Source: Streptomyces sp. AV19 (GTDB lineage Bacteria; Actinomycetota; Actinomycetes; Streptomycetales; Streptomycetaceae). From it: 62,647 nt of DNA. Under the pieces are notes generated by a model. That model made no database searches. It was not told the DNA's origin and saw nothing but the letters and a program-made list of their open reading frames with translations. The position numbers were made by a program, and so were the translations under genes. Every line of letters begins with the position of its first letter. Positions within the stretch are counted from its first letter, which is position 1. Below, piece by piece: positions 53,252 through 62,647 of this stretch. Location of the stretch: assembly GCF_015999245.1 (NCBI RefSeq), contig NZ_JAEAMR010000004.1:491869-554515 (forward strand), read 5' to 3'.

Positions 53252-55474
53252 GTGGAGAACGAGACCCACTACGCCGAGGCCGTCATCGACAACGGCACCT
53301 TCGGCACCCGCACCATTCGCTTCGAGACGGGCCGCCTGGCCAAGCAGGCCGCCGGCTCCGCCGTCGCGTACCTGGACGACGACACCATGGTGCTGTCGGC
53401 CACCAGCGCCTCCAAGACGCCCAAGGACCAGCTGGACTTCTTCCCGCTGACCGTCGACGTCGAGGAGCGGATGTACGCCGCCGGGAAGATCCCCGGTTCC
53501 TTCTTCCGCCGTGAGGGCCGGCCCTCCGAGGACGCGATCCTCACCTGCCGCCTGATCGACCGCCCGCTGCGCCCGTCCTTCAAGAAGGGCCTGCGCAACG
53601 AGATCCAGGTCGTCGCCACGATCATGGCCCTCAACCCCGACCACCTGTACGACGTCGTGGCGATCAACGCCGCGTCCGCGTCCACGCAGCTGGCCGGCCT
53701 GCCCTTCTCCGGCCCGATCGGCGGCGTCCGCGTCGCGCTGATCAGCGGCCAGTGGGTGGCCTTCCCGACGCACACCGAGCTCGAGGACGCCGTCTTCGAC
53801 ATGGTCGTCGCGGGCCGCGCCCTGGAGGACGGCGACGTCGCGATCATGATGGTCGAGGCCGAGGCCACCGAGAAGACCATCAAGCTGGTCGAGGGCGGCG
53901 CCGAGGCGCCGACCGAGGAGGTCGTCGCCGCCGGTCTGGAGGCCGCGAAGCCCTTCATCAAGGTCCTCTGCAAGGCCCAGGCCGACCTCGCCGCGAAGGC
54001 CGCCAAGCCGACCGGCGAGTTCCCGGTCTTCCTGGACTACCAGGACGACGTCCTGGAGGCGCTCAGCGCCGCCGTCCGCCCCGAGCTCGCCCAGGCGCTG
54101 ACCATCGCCGGCAAGCAGGAGCGCGAGGCCGAGCTGGACCGCGTCAAGGGCCTCGCCGCCGAGAAGCTCCTCCCGGAGTTCGAGGGCCGCGAGAAGGAGA
54201 TCTCCGCCGCGTACCGTTCGCTGACCAAGTCCCTGGTCCGCGAGCGCGTCATCAAGGAGAAGAAGCGCATCGACGGCCGCGGTGTCACCGACATCCGCAC
54301 GCTGGCCGCCGAGGTCGAGGCCATCCCGCGGGTGCACGGCTCCGCGCTGTTCGAGCGTGGCGAGACCCAGATCCTGGGCGTCACCACCCTGAACATGCTC
54401 CGCATGGAGCAGCAGCTGGACACCCTCTCCCCGGTGACCCGCAAGCGCTACATGCACAACTACAACTTCCCGCCGTACTCCGTCGGTGAGACCGGCCGCG
54501 TCGGTTCGCCGAAGCGCCGCGAGATCGGCCACGGCGCCCTGGCCGAGCGGGCCATCATGCCCGTGCTGCCGACGCGCGAGGAGTTCCCCTACGCGATCCG
54601 CCAGGTCTCCGAGGCGCTGGGCTCCAATGGCTCGACCTCCATGGGCTCGGTCTGCGCCTCCACCATGTCGCTGCTGAACGCCGGTGTGCCTCTGAAGGCC
54701 CCGGTCGCCGGCATCGCCATGGGCCTGATCTCCCAGGAGATCAACGGCGAGACGCACTACGTCGCCCTCACCGACATCCTCGGTGCGGAGGACGCCTTCG
54801 GCGACATGGACTTCAAGGTCGCCGGCACCAAGGAGTTCGTGACCGCCCTCCAGCTGGACACCAAGCTGGACGGCATCCCGGCCTCTGTCCTGGCCGCGGC
54901 CCTCAAGCAGGCCCGCGACGCCCGCCTGCACATCCTCGACGTGATGATGGAGGCCATCGACACGCCGGACGAGATGTCCCCCAACGCCCCGCGGATCATC
55001 ACCGTGAAGATCCCGGTGGACAAGATCGGTGAGGTCATCGGCCCCAAGGGCAAGATGATCAACCAGATCCAGGAGGACACCGGCGCCGAGATCACCATCG
55101 AGGACGACGGCACCATCTACATCGGTGCCGCCGACGGCCCGGCCGCCGAGGCCGCCCGCGCCACGATCAACTCGATCGCCAACCCGACCATGCCGGAGGT
55201 CGGCGAGCGCTACCTGGGTACGGTCGTCAAGACCACCACCTTCGGCGCGTTCGTCTCGCTCATGCCGGGCAAGGACGGTCTGCTGCACATCTCGCAGATC
55301 CGCAAGCTGGCCGGCGGCAAGCGCGTCGAGAACGTCGAGGACGTCCTCGGCGTCGGCGCCAAGGTCCAGGTCGAGATCGCCGAGATCGACCAGCGCGGCA
55401 AGCTCTCCCTGATCCCCGTGATCGAGGGCGAGGACGAGAACGCCACCGACGGCAAGGACGAGTCCGCCAAGTGA
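53252..55474 (+). CDS. pnp: Polynucleotide phosphorylase
   Basis: 740 residues from GTG 53252. PNPase is a phosphorolytic 3'-5' exoribonuclease, and in Streptomyces also makes heteropolymeric tails. Domains: two RNase PH-like cores (about 10-140 and 340-570; [20 protein letters not shown], then [17 protein letters not shown]), a helical linker, KH ([18 protein letters not shown]) and S1 ([20 protein letters not shown]) at the C-terminus. Its stop overlaps the next gene by four bases. Confidence 0.97.
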   Translation: MENETHYAEAVIDNGTFGTRTIRFETGRLAKQAAGSAVAYLDDDTMVLSATSASKTPKDQLDFFPLTVDVEERMYAAGKIPGSFFRREGRPSEDAILTCRLIDRPLRPSFKKGLRNEIQVVATIMALNPDHLYDVVAINAASASTQLAGLPFSGPIGGVRVALISGQWVAFPTHTELEDAVFDMVVAGRALEDGDVAIMMVEAEATEKTIKLVEGGAEAPTEEVVAAGLEAAKPFIKVLCKAQADLAAKAAKPTGEFPVFLDYQDDVLEALSAAVRPELAQALTIAGKQEREAELDRVKGLAAEKLLPEFEGREKEISAAYRSLTKSLVRERVIKEKKRIDGRGVTDIRTLAAEVEAIPRVHGSALFERGETQILGVTTLNMLRMEQQLDTLSPVTRKRYMHNYNFPPYSVGETGRVGSPKRREIGHGALAERAIMPVLPTREEFPYAIRQVSEALGSNGSTSMGSVCASTMSLLNAGVPLKAPVAGIAMGLISQEINGETHYVALTDILGAEDAFGDMDFKVAGTKEFVTALQLDTKLDGIPASVLAAALKQARDARLHILDVMMEAIDTPDEMSPNAPRIITVKIPVDKIGEVIGPKGKMINQIQEDTGAEITIEDDGTIYIGAADGPAAEAARATINSIANPTMPEVGERYLGTVVKTTTFGAFVSLMPGKDGLLHISQIRKLAGGKRVENVEDVLGVGAKVQVEIAEIDQRGKLSLIPVIEGEDENATDGKDESAK

Positions 55475-56850
55475 CGTCCCGTAGCGCACGGAAGACGGCC
55501 CGCACCTCCTCGGAGGGGCGGGCCGTCGCCCGTACCCAAACGCTTCTCCAGGGTGAGAACGGCATCGGCACGGTCCGCCGGACCACCCTCCCCGGCGGTC
55601 TGCGGATCGTCACCGAGACCCTGCCGTCGGTGCGCTCCGCCACCTTCGGCATCTGGGCCAACGTGGGGTCCCGCGACGAGACCCCGGCCCTCAACGGCGC
55701 CACGCACTACCTGGAGCACCTGCTCTTCAAGGGCACCCGCAAGCGCAGCGCGCTCGACATCTCGTCCGCGATCGACGCGGTCGGCGGCGAGATGAACGCC
55801 TTCACGGCCAAGGAGTACACGTGCTACTACGCGCGAGTGCTCGACACCGATCTGCCGCTGGCCATCGACGTCGTCTGCGACATGCTCACCGGCTCGCTGA
55901 TCGACCCGGCGGACGTGGACGCCGAGCGCGGGGTGATCCTCGAAGAGATCGCCATGACCGAGGACGACCCCGGCGACTGCGTGCACGACCTGTTCGCGCA
56001 CACCATGCTGGGCGACACCCCGCTCGGCCGCCCGGTCCTCGGCACCGTCGACACGATCAACGCGCTCGGCCGCGACCAGGTCGCCCGCTTCTACAAGAAG
56101 CACTACGACCCGACGCGCCTGGTCGTGGCCGCCGCGGGCAACGTGGACCACGCCAAGGTCGTCCGCCAGGTGCGCGCCGCCTTCGAGAAGGCCGGCGCGC
56201 TGGGCCGCACGGACGCCGTGCCCGTCGCCCCGCGCTCCGGCGCCAGGACGATCCGCACGGCCGGCCGGGTCGAGCTGCTGGGCCGCAAGACCGAGCAGGC
56301 GCACGTCGTCCTCGGCATGCCCGGCCTGGCCCGCACCGACGAGCGGCGCTGGGCGCTCGGGGTGCTCAACACGGCGCTCGGCGGCGGCATGAGCTCGCGG
56401 CTCTTCCAGGAGGTCCGCGAGAAGCGCGGACTGGCGTACTCGGTGTACTCGTACACCTCCGGGTTCGCCGACTGCGGCCTGTTCGGCGTCTACGCCGGCT
56501 GCCGCCCGAACCAGGTGCACGACGTGCTGCGGATCTGCCGCGACCAGCTCGACCTGGTGGCCTCCGAGGGCCTGTCCGACGATGAGATCGGCCGCGCCGT
56601 CGGCCAGCTCGCCGGCTCCACCGTCCTCGGCCTGGAGGACACCGGAGCGCTGATGAACCGCATCGGCAAGAGCGAGCTGTGCTGGGGCGAGCAGATGTCG
56701 GTCGACGACATGCTGGCCCGCATCTCGGCGGTCACCCCGGACGAGGTCCGCGCGGTGGCCCGCGATGTACTGGGGCAGCGTCCTTCGCTGTCCGTCATCG
56801 GACCGCTGAAGGACAAGCAGGCCGCGCGCCTGGACGAGGCCGTTTCCTAA
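55471..56850 (+). CDS. M16 family zinc metallopeptidase
   Basis: 459 residues from GTG 55471, overlapping the pnp stop (GTGA). M16B peptidase with the inverted zinc motif [11 protein letters not shown] (HxxEH) near residue 87 and the distal Glu in [15 protein letters not shown]; the C-terminal half is the inactive homologous domain with the [20 protein letters not shown] signature. In many bacteria this gene follows pnp. Substrates are unknown; family members degrade peptides or process leader sequences. No signal peptide, so it is cytosolic. Confidence 0.95.
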   Translation: MTSRSARKTARTSSEGRAVARTQTLLQGENGIGTVRRTTLPGGLRIVTETLPSVRSATFGIWANVGSRDETPALNGATHYLEHLLFKGTRKRSALDISSAIDAVGGEMNAFTAKEYTCYYARVLDTDLPLAIDVVCDMLTGSLIDPADVDAERGVILEEIAMTEDDPGDCVHDLFAHTMLGDTPLGRPVLGTVDTINALGRDQVARFYKKHYDPTRLVVAAAGNVDHAKVVRQVRAAFEKAGALGRTDAVPVAPRSGARTIRTAGRVELLGRKTEQAHVVLGMPGLARTDERRWALGVLNTALGGGMSSRLFQEVREKRGLAYSVYSYTSGFADCGLFGVYAGCRPNQVHDVLRICRDQLDLVASEGLSDDEIGRAVGQLAGSTVLGLEDTGALMNRIGKSELCWGEQMSVDDMLARISAVTPDEVRAVARDVLGQRPSLSVIGPLKDKQAARLDEAVS

Positions 56851-56871
56851 CCCACTGCAACCACTGCCTGA

Positions 56872-57648
<777 letters not shown>

Positions 57649-57652
57649 CACG

Positions 57653-58105
57653 ATGCGTGCGAAGGTCGTCTATTTCGCGCTGGCCGCCGTCCTGGTCGTC
57701 TACTTCGTCCTGGTCGGCAGCCGCGGCGTGATGCTCATCGAGCAGGGCACCGCGATCACCGTCGCCTTCGGTGTCGCGGTGCTGGTCCTGCCGTTCATCG
57801 GGGCCTGGTTCCTGTACCAGACCACCAAGTTCGCCCGGGACGCCAACCGGCTGGCCCGGGAGCTGGAGGCCGAGGGCGGACTGCCCGTCGACGACCTCGC
57901 GCGGACGCCGAGCGGCCGGATCGACCGTGACGCGGCGGACGAGGTCTTCGCCCGCCGCCGGGCCGAGACCGAGGCCGCCCCGGGCGACTGGCGGGCCTGG
58001 TTCCGGCTCGCGGTCGCCTACCACGACGCACGGGACACCCCGCGGGCCCGCAAGGCCATGCAGCGGGCGATCGCGCTGCACGACGGGAAGCCGGTGCGCG
58101 CGTAG
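57653..58105 (+). CDS. Small membrane protein with helical (TPR-like) tail
   Basis: 150 residues from ATG 57653, four bases after dapB. Two membrane helices at about 5-60 (VVYFALAAVLVVYFVLVGSR, ITVAFGVAVLVLPFIGAWFL) are followed by a cytosolic helical tail (WRAWFRLAVAYHDARDTPRA then RKAMQRAIALHDG) resembling a TPR pair. From memory this is a conserved actinobacterial gene beside dapB. The function is unknown. A textbook terminator with a T-run follows. Confidence 0.8.
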   Translation: MRAKVVYFALAAVLVVYFVLVGSRGVMLIEQGTAITVAFGVAVLVLPFIGAWFLYQTTKFARDANRLARELEAEGGLPVDDLARTPSGRIDRDAADEVFARRRAETEAAPGDWRAWFRLAVAYHDARDTPRARKAMQRAIALHDGKPVRA

Positions 58106-58112
58106 GACGCAC

Positions 58113-58149
58113 AAGGGCCCGGCCACCTCGCGGTGGCCGGGCCCTTTTT
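58113..58149 (+). terminator. Intrinsic terminator after the dapB unit
   Basis: aagggcccggccacc pairs with ggtggccgggccctt around a tcgc tetraloop, directly followed by ttt. One of only two hairpins in the window with a real T-tract. Confidence 0.9.
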
Positions 58150-58161
58150 CGGCCGGTCGGC

Positions 58162-58401
58162 TCAGCGGTTGGACGCCTGCGAACTCTGCGCGTGCTGAGG
58201 GCTCTGCGCGCTCGTGTCCATCGCGGGCAGCCCGAACAGCAGCGCCCCGACCAGCCCCGCGGTGACCGTCAGCCCCATGAGCACCCGCCCGGCTATCTGC
58301 GAGCGGCTGGCACGGCTCCTGGGCGGCGGCGTGACATTGCTGCGATAGCGCTCGGACTCGGCGACGAAGGCGAACGGTACGGGCTCTCGCCGGCGGAACA
58401 T
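58162..58401 (-). CDS. Small single-helix membrane protein
   Basis: 79 residues from ATG 58401, with AGGAGAG a few bases upstream. A basic N-terminal half (MFRRREPVPFAFVAESERYR, then PPPRSRASRSQ) precedes one membrane helix (IAGRVLMGLTVTAGLVGALL) and a short Ser/Gln-rich tail, so the N-terminus is likely cytosolic. Divergent from thyX. It is probably a conserved Streptomyces gene; no function can be assigned. Confidence 0.7.
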   Translation of the reverse strand: MFRRREPVPFAFVAESERYRSNVTPPPRSRASRSQIAGRVLMGLTVTAGLVGALLFGLPAMDTSAQSPQHAQSSQASNR

Positions 58402-58604
58402 GAAGCTCTCCTAGGAACCTCGAAGTGGGCTGTCACACATAAGGACGCGCGAACGGCCGCTCTGGTGCCCGAATTCGGCGACTTCTGTGAAAAATCTCTA
58501 CCGCGGTCGCCCCTGGGGCGCGGTGCGCGCCGTGAGCGGGGCCGTTGTCAGTGGTGGCCCTTAGGCTGGGCGCGCCCGAGCAAATGCGACTGGAAGGACC
58601 CGCG

Positions 58605-59345
58605 GTGACCGAGAGCACCACCGAGGACACCAAGCCCACATTCCGCAGCGACGTCACCGTCGAGCTGGTCAAGCACAGCGCCGCCGACAGCGACGTCCTG
58701 TGGGCGGCCCGTGTCTCCACGGCCGGTGAGCAGTCCCTCGAAGAGATCACCAAGGATCCGGAGCGGTCCAAGGGTCTGATCAACTACCTGATGCGGGACC
58801 GTCACGGCAGCCCCTTCGAGCACAACTCGATGACCTTCTTCATCAACGCGCCGATCTTCGTCTTCCGCGAGTTCATGCGCCACCGCGTGGGCTGGTCGTA
58901 CAACGAGGAGTCGGGCCGCTACCGGGAGCTCCAGCCGGTCTTCTACGTCCCGGGCAAGGACCGCAAGCTGGTCCAGGAGGGCCGCCCCGGCAAGTACGTC
59001 TTCGTCGAGGGCACCGACGAGCAGCACGAGCTGACCAGCCGCGCCATGGAGAAGTCCTACCTGGACGCCTACGCGGCGTACCAGGAGATGCTGGAGGCCG
59101 GCGTCGCCCGCGAGGTGGCCCGCTCCGTCCTCCCGGTCGGCCTCTTCTCGTCGATGTACGCCACGTGCAACGCCCGCTCGCTGATGCACTTCCTCAACCT
59201 GCGCACCCAGCACGAGCTGTCCACCGTCCCCTCCTTCCCGCAGCGGGAGATCGAGATGGTGGGTGAGCTGATGGAGGCGGAGTGGGCCAAGCTCATGCCG
59301 CTGACCTACGCCGCCTTCAACAAGAACGGCCGCGTCGCTCCGTAG
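58605..59345 (+). CDS. thyX: FAD-dependent thymidylate synthase ThyX
   Basis: 246 residues from GTG 58605, seven bases after GGAAGGA; the longer frame from 58545 has no binding site. ThyX makes dTMP from dUMP using FAD and methylenetetrahydrofolate. The ThyX motif is intact: FMRHRVGWSYNEESGRY (RHRx7S type), with LQPVFYVPGKD following and RSLMHFLNLRTQHELSTVPS near the C-terminus. It is a single gene, with a terminator hairpin downstream and dapA after it. Confidence 0.97.
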   Translation: MTESTTEDTKPTFRSDVTVELVKHSAADSDVLWAARVSTAGEQSLEEITKDPERSKGLINYLMRDRHGSPFEHNSMTFFINAPIFVFREFMRHRVGWSYNEESGRYRELQPVFYVPGKDRKLVQEGRPGKYVFVEGTDEQHELTSRAMEKSYLDAYAAYQEMLEAGVAREVARSVLPVGLFSSMYATCNARSLMHFLNLRTQHELSTVPSFPQREIEMVGELMEAEWAKLMPLTYAAFNKNGRVAP

Positions 59346-59435
59346 TGCGACACCCGCCCTGACATGGGCGAATGAATGATCCAGATTGCCCGTATTGCGG
59401 CATTTCGGCCTCTTCATTTAGGCTGAACAAACGGG

Positions 59436-59473
59436 CCCGGCACTGTTTGAACCCCCGAGCAGGCAGTGCCGGG
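59436..59473 (+). terminator. Terminator hairpin between thyX and dapA
   Basis: cccggcactg pairs exactly with cagtgccggg around an 18-base loop, followed by atccctttc. Confidence 0.6.
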
Positions 59474-59532
59474 ATCCCTTTCGCACTCCCCGAGGGAGTA
59501 CCTCACGGTGAGCAACGAGTAGCGTGGCCCCC

Positions 59533-60432
59533 ATGGCTCCGATCTCCACACCGCAGACGCCCTTCGGACGTGTCCTGACCGCGATGGTCACCCCGTTCAC
59601 CTCCGACGGCGCCCTCGACCTCGACGGCGCGCAGCGGCTCGCCGCTCACCTGGTCGACGCCGGCAACGACGGCCTCGTCGTCAACGGCACCACCGGCGAG
59701 TCGCCCACCACCACCGATGCGGAGAAGTCCCAGCTCGTACGGGCGGTCGTGGAGGCCGTCGGAGACCGTGCCCACGTCGTGGCCGGAGCCGGTACCAACG
59801 ACACATGGCACAGCGTGGAGCTCGCCCGTGCCGCGGAGGCCGCCGGAGCCCACGGCCTGCTCGCCGTGACGCCCTACTACAACAAGCCCCCGCAGGAGGG
59901 CCTGTACCGCCACTTCACCGCGATCGCCGACGCCACCGGCCTCCCGGTGATGCTCTACGACATCCCGGGCCGCAGCGGCACCGCGATCGAGACGGAGACG
60001 ATCGTCCGGCTCGCCGAGCACCCGCGCATCGTCGCCAACAAGGACGCCAAGGGCGACCTCGGCAGCGCCAGCTGGGCCCTCACCCGCAGCGGTCTCGCCT
60101 GGTACTCGGGCGACGACATGCTCAACCTGCCGCTCCTGTCCGTGGGTGCCGTCGGCTTCGTCTCCGTGGTCGGCCACCTCGTCGCCCCGGAGCTGCGGGC
60201 GCTGCTGGAGGCCCACCTCTCGGGCGACGTCGCCAAGGCGACCGCCGTCCACCAGCGGCTGCTCCCGGTCTACACCGGGATGTTCCGCGCCCAGGGCGTG
60301 ATCACCACCAAGCGGGCCCTCGCGCTCCAGGGGCTGCCCGCCGGTCCGCTGCGGCTGCCGCTCGTCGAGCTCGGCCCCGAGCAGACCGAGCGGCTCAAGC
60401 GCGATCTCTCCGCCGGCGGGGTACAGCTCTAG
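59533..60432 (+). CDS. dapA: 4-hydroxy-tetrahydrodipicolinate synthase
   Basis: 299 residues from ATG 59533 (a GTG at 59524 is in frame; neither has a ribosome binding site, and a -10-like TAGCGT ends seven bases before the ATG). DapA condenses pyruvate and aspartate semialdehyde, the first committed step to diaminopimelate and lysine. Signatures: AMVTPFTSDGALD, VVNGTTGESPTT, TPYYNKPPQEGLYRHF, LYDIPGRSG and catalytic Lys in ANKDAKGD. With dapB nearby but in a separate unit, the pathway genes are only loosely linked here. Confidence 0.96.
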   Translation: MAPISTPQTPFGRVLTAMVTPFTSDGALDLDGAQRLAAHLVDAGNDGLVVNGTTGESPTTTDAEKSQLVRAVVEAVGDRAHVVAGAGTNDTWHSVELARAAEAAGAHGLLAVTPYYNKPPQEGLYRHFTAIADATGLPVMLYDIPGRSGTAIETETIVRLAEHPRIVANKDAKGDLGSASWALTRSGLAWYSGDDMLNLPLLSVGAVGFVSVVGHLVAPELRALLEAHLSGDVAKATAVHQRLLPVYTGMFRAQGVITTKRALALQGLPAGPLRLPLVELGPEQTERLKRDLSAGGVQL

Positions 60433-60614
60433 CAGGGGCAGGCCCGTCCGCGTCCGTCGCGAGACGACCGCACACAGACTCAGGCTTCACAACTGAACAC
60501 CGGTAACCCGGACAGTGATGTCCACAACTCCATACCGAAACAACTGCAAGTGCACAAATGTCACGCGCGCCATGTGTCCCAGAGACATGTGGCGTGTGTG
60601 GTGAGGAGAGTCTT

Positions 60615-62300
60615 TTGAGTCACCCGCACCCTGAACTAGGTCCCCCGCCGAAGCTCCCCAAGGGCGGCCTGCGCGTCACCCCGCTCGGCGGCCTCGGCGA
60701 GATCGGCCGCAACATGACGGTCTTCGAGTACGACGGCCGTCTGCTGATCGTCGACTGCGGAGTGCTCTTCCCCGAGGAGGAGCAGCCCGGAGTTGATCTG
60801 ATCCTGCCGGACTTCACGTCCGTCAGGGACCGTCTCGACGACATCGAAGGCATCGTGCTCACGCACGGCCACGAGGACCACATCGGCGGTGTCCCGTACC
60901 TGCTGCGCGAGCGGCCGGACATCCCGCTGATCGGCTCCAAGCTGACCCTCGCCCTGATCGAGGCGAAGCTCCAGGAGCACCGCATCCGCCCGTACACCCT
61001 CGAGGTCGTGGAGGGCCACCGCGAGCGCATCGGCCCCTTCGACTGCGAGTTCGTGGCGGTCAACCACTCCATCCCGGACGCCCTTGCCGTCGCCATCCGC
61101 ACTCCGGCCGGCATGGCCGTGCACACCGGCGACTTCAAGATGGACCAGCTCCCGCTGGACCGCCGCCTCACCGACCTGCCCGCCTTCGCGCGGCTCGGCG
61201 AGGAGGGCATCGACCTGCTGCTGGTGGACTCCACCAACGCCGAGGTCCCCGGCTTCGTCCCGCCGGAGCGCGACATCTCCAACGTGCTGCGGACGGTCTT
61301 CGCCGGCGCCCAGAAGCGCATCATCGTGGCCAGCTTCGCCAGCCACGTCCACCGCATCCAGCAGATCCTGGACGCGGCCCACGAGTACGGCCGCCGTGTC
61401 GCCTTCGTTGGCCGCTCCATGGTCCGCAACATGGGCATCGCCCGTGACCTGGGCTACCTGCGGGTGCCGGCCGGTCTCGTCGTCGACGTCAAGGCGCTCG
61501 ACGACCTGCCGGACGAGGAGGTCGTGCTCGTCTGCACGGGCTCCCAGGGCGAGCCGATGGCGGCGCTGTCCCGGATGGCCAACCGCGACCACCAGATCCG
61601 GATCGTCGCCGGCGACACCGTGATCCTGGCCTCGTCCCTCATCCCGGGCAACGAGAACGCGGTCTACCGCGTGATCAACGGCCTGACCCGGTGGGGTGCC
61701 AACGTCGTTCACAAGGGCAACGCGCGAGTCCACGTCTCGGGCCACGCCTCCGCGGGCGAGCTGCTGTACTTCTACAACATCTGCAAGCCGAAGAACCTCA
61801 TGCCGGTGCACGGCGAATGGCGCCACCTGCGGGCCAACGCCGAGCTCGGTGCGCTCACCGGCATCCCCAAGGACCACATCGTCATCGCCGAGGACGGCGT
61901 GGTGGTCGACCTGGTGGACGGCCGCGCGCGGATCGTCGGCAAGGTCCAGGCCGGTTACGTCTACGTGGACGGCCTGTCCGTCGGCGACGTCACCGAGTCC
62001 TCGCTCAAGGACCGGCGCATCCTCGGCGAGGAAGGCATCATCTCGGTCTACGTGGTCGTGGACAGCACGACCGGCAAGGTCGTGAGCGGCCCGCAGATCC
62101 AGGCCCGCGGCTCCGGCATCGACGACGCGTCGTTCGCCGCGGTCGTGCCCAAGATCGAGGAGGCCATCGCCAAGGCAGCCGCCGACGGCGTCGCCGAGCC
62201 CCACCAGCTCCAGCAGCTGGTCCGGCGCGCGGTGGGCCGCTGGGTCTCCGACCAGTACCGCCGCCGTCCGATGATCCTGCCGGTGGTCATCGAGGTCTGA
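60615..62300 (+). CDS. rnj: Ribonuclease J
   Basis: 561 residues from TTG 60615, five to six bases after GAGGAGA; an ATG at 60558 adds 19 unlikely residues (MSRAPCVPETCGVCGEE). RNase J is a metallo-beta-lactamase/beta-CASP ribonuclease with endo- and 5'-3' exonuclease activity, central to mRNA and rRNA processing. Motifs: LTHGHEDHIGG zinc site, VVVHTGDFK-like AVHTGDFKMDQ, STNAE, beta-CASP IVASFASHVHRIQQI, and HVSGHASAGEL. The rRNA operon that probably follows is an apt neighbour. Confidence 0.96.
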   Translation: MSHPHPELGPPPKLPKGGLRVTPLGGLGEIGRNMTVFEYDGRLLIVDCGVLFPEEEQPGVDLILPDFTSVRDRLDDIEGIVLTHGHEDHIGGVPYLLRERPDIPLIGSKLTLALIEAKLQEHRIRPYTLEVVEGHRERIGPFDCEFVAVNHSIPDALAVAIRTPAGMAVHTGDFKMDQLPLDRRLTDLPAFARLGEEGIDLLLVDSTNAEVPGFVPPERDISNVLRTVFAGAQKRIIVASFASHVHRIQQILDAAHEYGRRVAFVGRSMVRNMGIARDLGYLRVPAGLVVDVKALDDLPDEEVVLVCTGSQGEPMAALSRMANRDHQIRIVAGDTVILASSLIPGNENAVYRVINGLTRWGANVVHKGNARVHVSGHASAGELLYFYNICKPKNLMPVHGEWRHLRANAELGALTGIPKDHIVIAEDGVVVDLVDGRARIVGKVQAGYVYVDGLSVGDVTESSLKDRRILGEEGIISVYVVVDSTTGKVVSGPQIQARGSGIDDASFAAVVPKIEEAIAKAAADGVAEPHQLQQLVRRAVGRWVSDQYRRRPMILPVVIEV

Positions 62301-62329
62301 CGGAGCGTCAGTCGTACGGGCGGTCGCCC

Positions 62330-62647
62330 CGGAGCCGATTTGCATCCGGGCGCGGCCGTCCAGTACGTTTACGGCTCCACCGCGACGGGAACCCTGAAGC
62401 GCTTCGGCGCGAGGGCGCTCCTGATCGGCGGATGGAAATCCCGACCGAATCGGAACCGAATGGGATCTGATAAAGTCGGAATCGCCGGAAAGCGAAAGCG
62501 AGAAGGCGAACCCCGCTCCGACAGGGGGCCGGAAACGAGAAATCGGGTCTGGTAAGGTTGGAAACACCGAAGGGAAGCGCCCGGAGGAAAGCCGAGAGTG
62601 AGTCTCGGTGAGTACGAAGGAAGCGTCCGTTCCTTGAGAACTCAACA
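62330..62647 (+). promoter_or_regulatory. Probable rRNA operon promoter region and 16S leader (cut by window end)
   Basis: No gene is present. The sequence holds several -10-like boxes (TAAAGT 62471-62476, TAAGGT 62553-62558), each inside a repeated ggtctg[g/a]taa...tcggaa-type context, as in multi-promoter Streptomyces rrn regions. The last bases, ccttgagaactcaaca, match the conserved leader just before Streptomyces 16S rRNA as I remember it. The 16S gene should start a few hundred bases beyond the window. Confidence 0.7.

Overview
The window is very GC-rich chromosomal DNA with heavy GTG/TTG start usage. Its gene order (ispG / two GNATs / proS / rimP-nusA-ylxR-infB / rbfA-truB / ribF / ESX locus / rpsO-pnp / dapB / thyX / dapA / rnj / rrn leader) is that of the central core chromosome of a Streptomyces or very close actinomycete. 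No plasmid, phage or insertion sequence was recognised.

Left edge (1-2.9 kb). A leftward kdp operon (kdpA cut by the window edge, kdpF and a 27-residue ORF) stands divergent from a complete ispG with visibly lower GC than its surroundings. About 340 bp further on lies the in-frame last 38 codons of a second ispG, followed by a strong terminator at the place where the resident ispG of this locus should end. The resident gene therefore appears to have been lost and replaced by a divergent copy linked to kdp.

2.9-20.4 kb is housekeeping. It holds two GNAT acetyltransferases, proS, a leftward kinase-fold gene lacking two catalytic residues, a lipoprotein/ferritin-like pair, then rimP-nusA-ylxR-infB-DUF503-rbfA-truB (transcription and translation maturation). 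A large protein with a trypsin-like domain and a P-loop domain follows, then ribF.

20.7-52.5 kb is a complete actinobacterial type VII (ESX) secretion locus. It has a MinD/EspI-like ATPase, a pseudokinase, two membrane Ser/Thr kinases with PQQ-like extracellular domains, a conserved hypothetical with EccE, EccB, the mycosin MycP, the WXG100 pair EsxB/EsxA with its own promoter and terminator, two further WXG-like or candidate substrate proteins, a second mycosin, and at the far end EccC and EccD. Nested between the second mycosin and EccC is an accessory island. It contains a polymorphic toxin (secretion-type N-terminus plus YwqJ-like deaminase C-terminus), a SUKH immunity gene, an orphan deaminase cassette with a long SUKH-like fusion, a third SUKH gene, then a Scr1-type XRE regulator with two DUF397 partners, and a secreted serine hydrolase. 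The simplest reading is an ESX machine with its own antibacterial-style effector/immunity stock.

52.6-62.6 kb is again core: rpsO-pnp with two large intergenic hairpins, an M16 peptidase, dapB, a small membrane protein, thyX, dapA and rnj (RNase J). The last ~300 bases resemble a Streptomyces rRNA operon promoter/leader, so a 16S gene should begin just outside the window.
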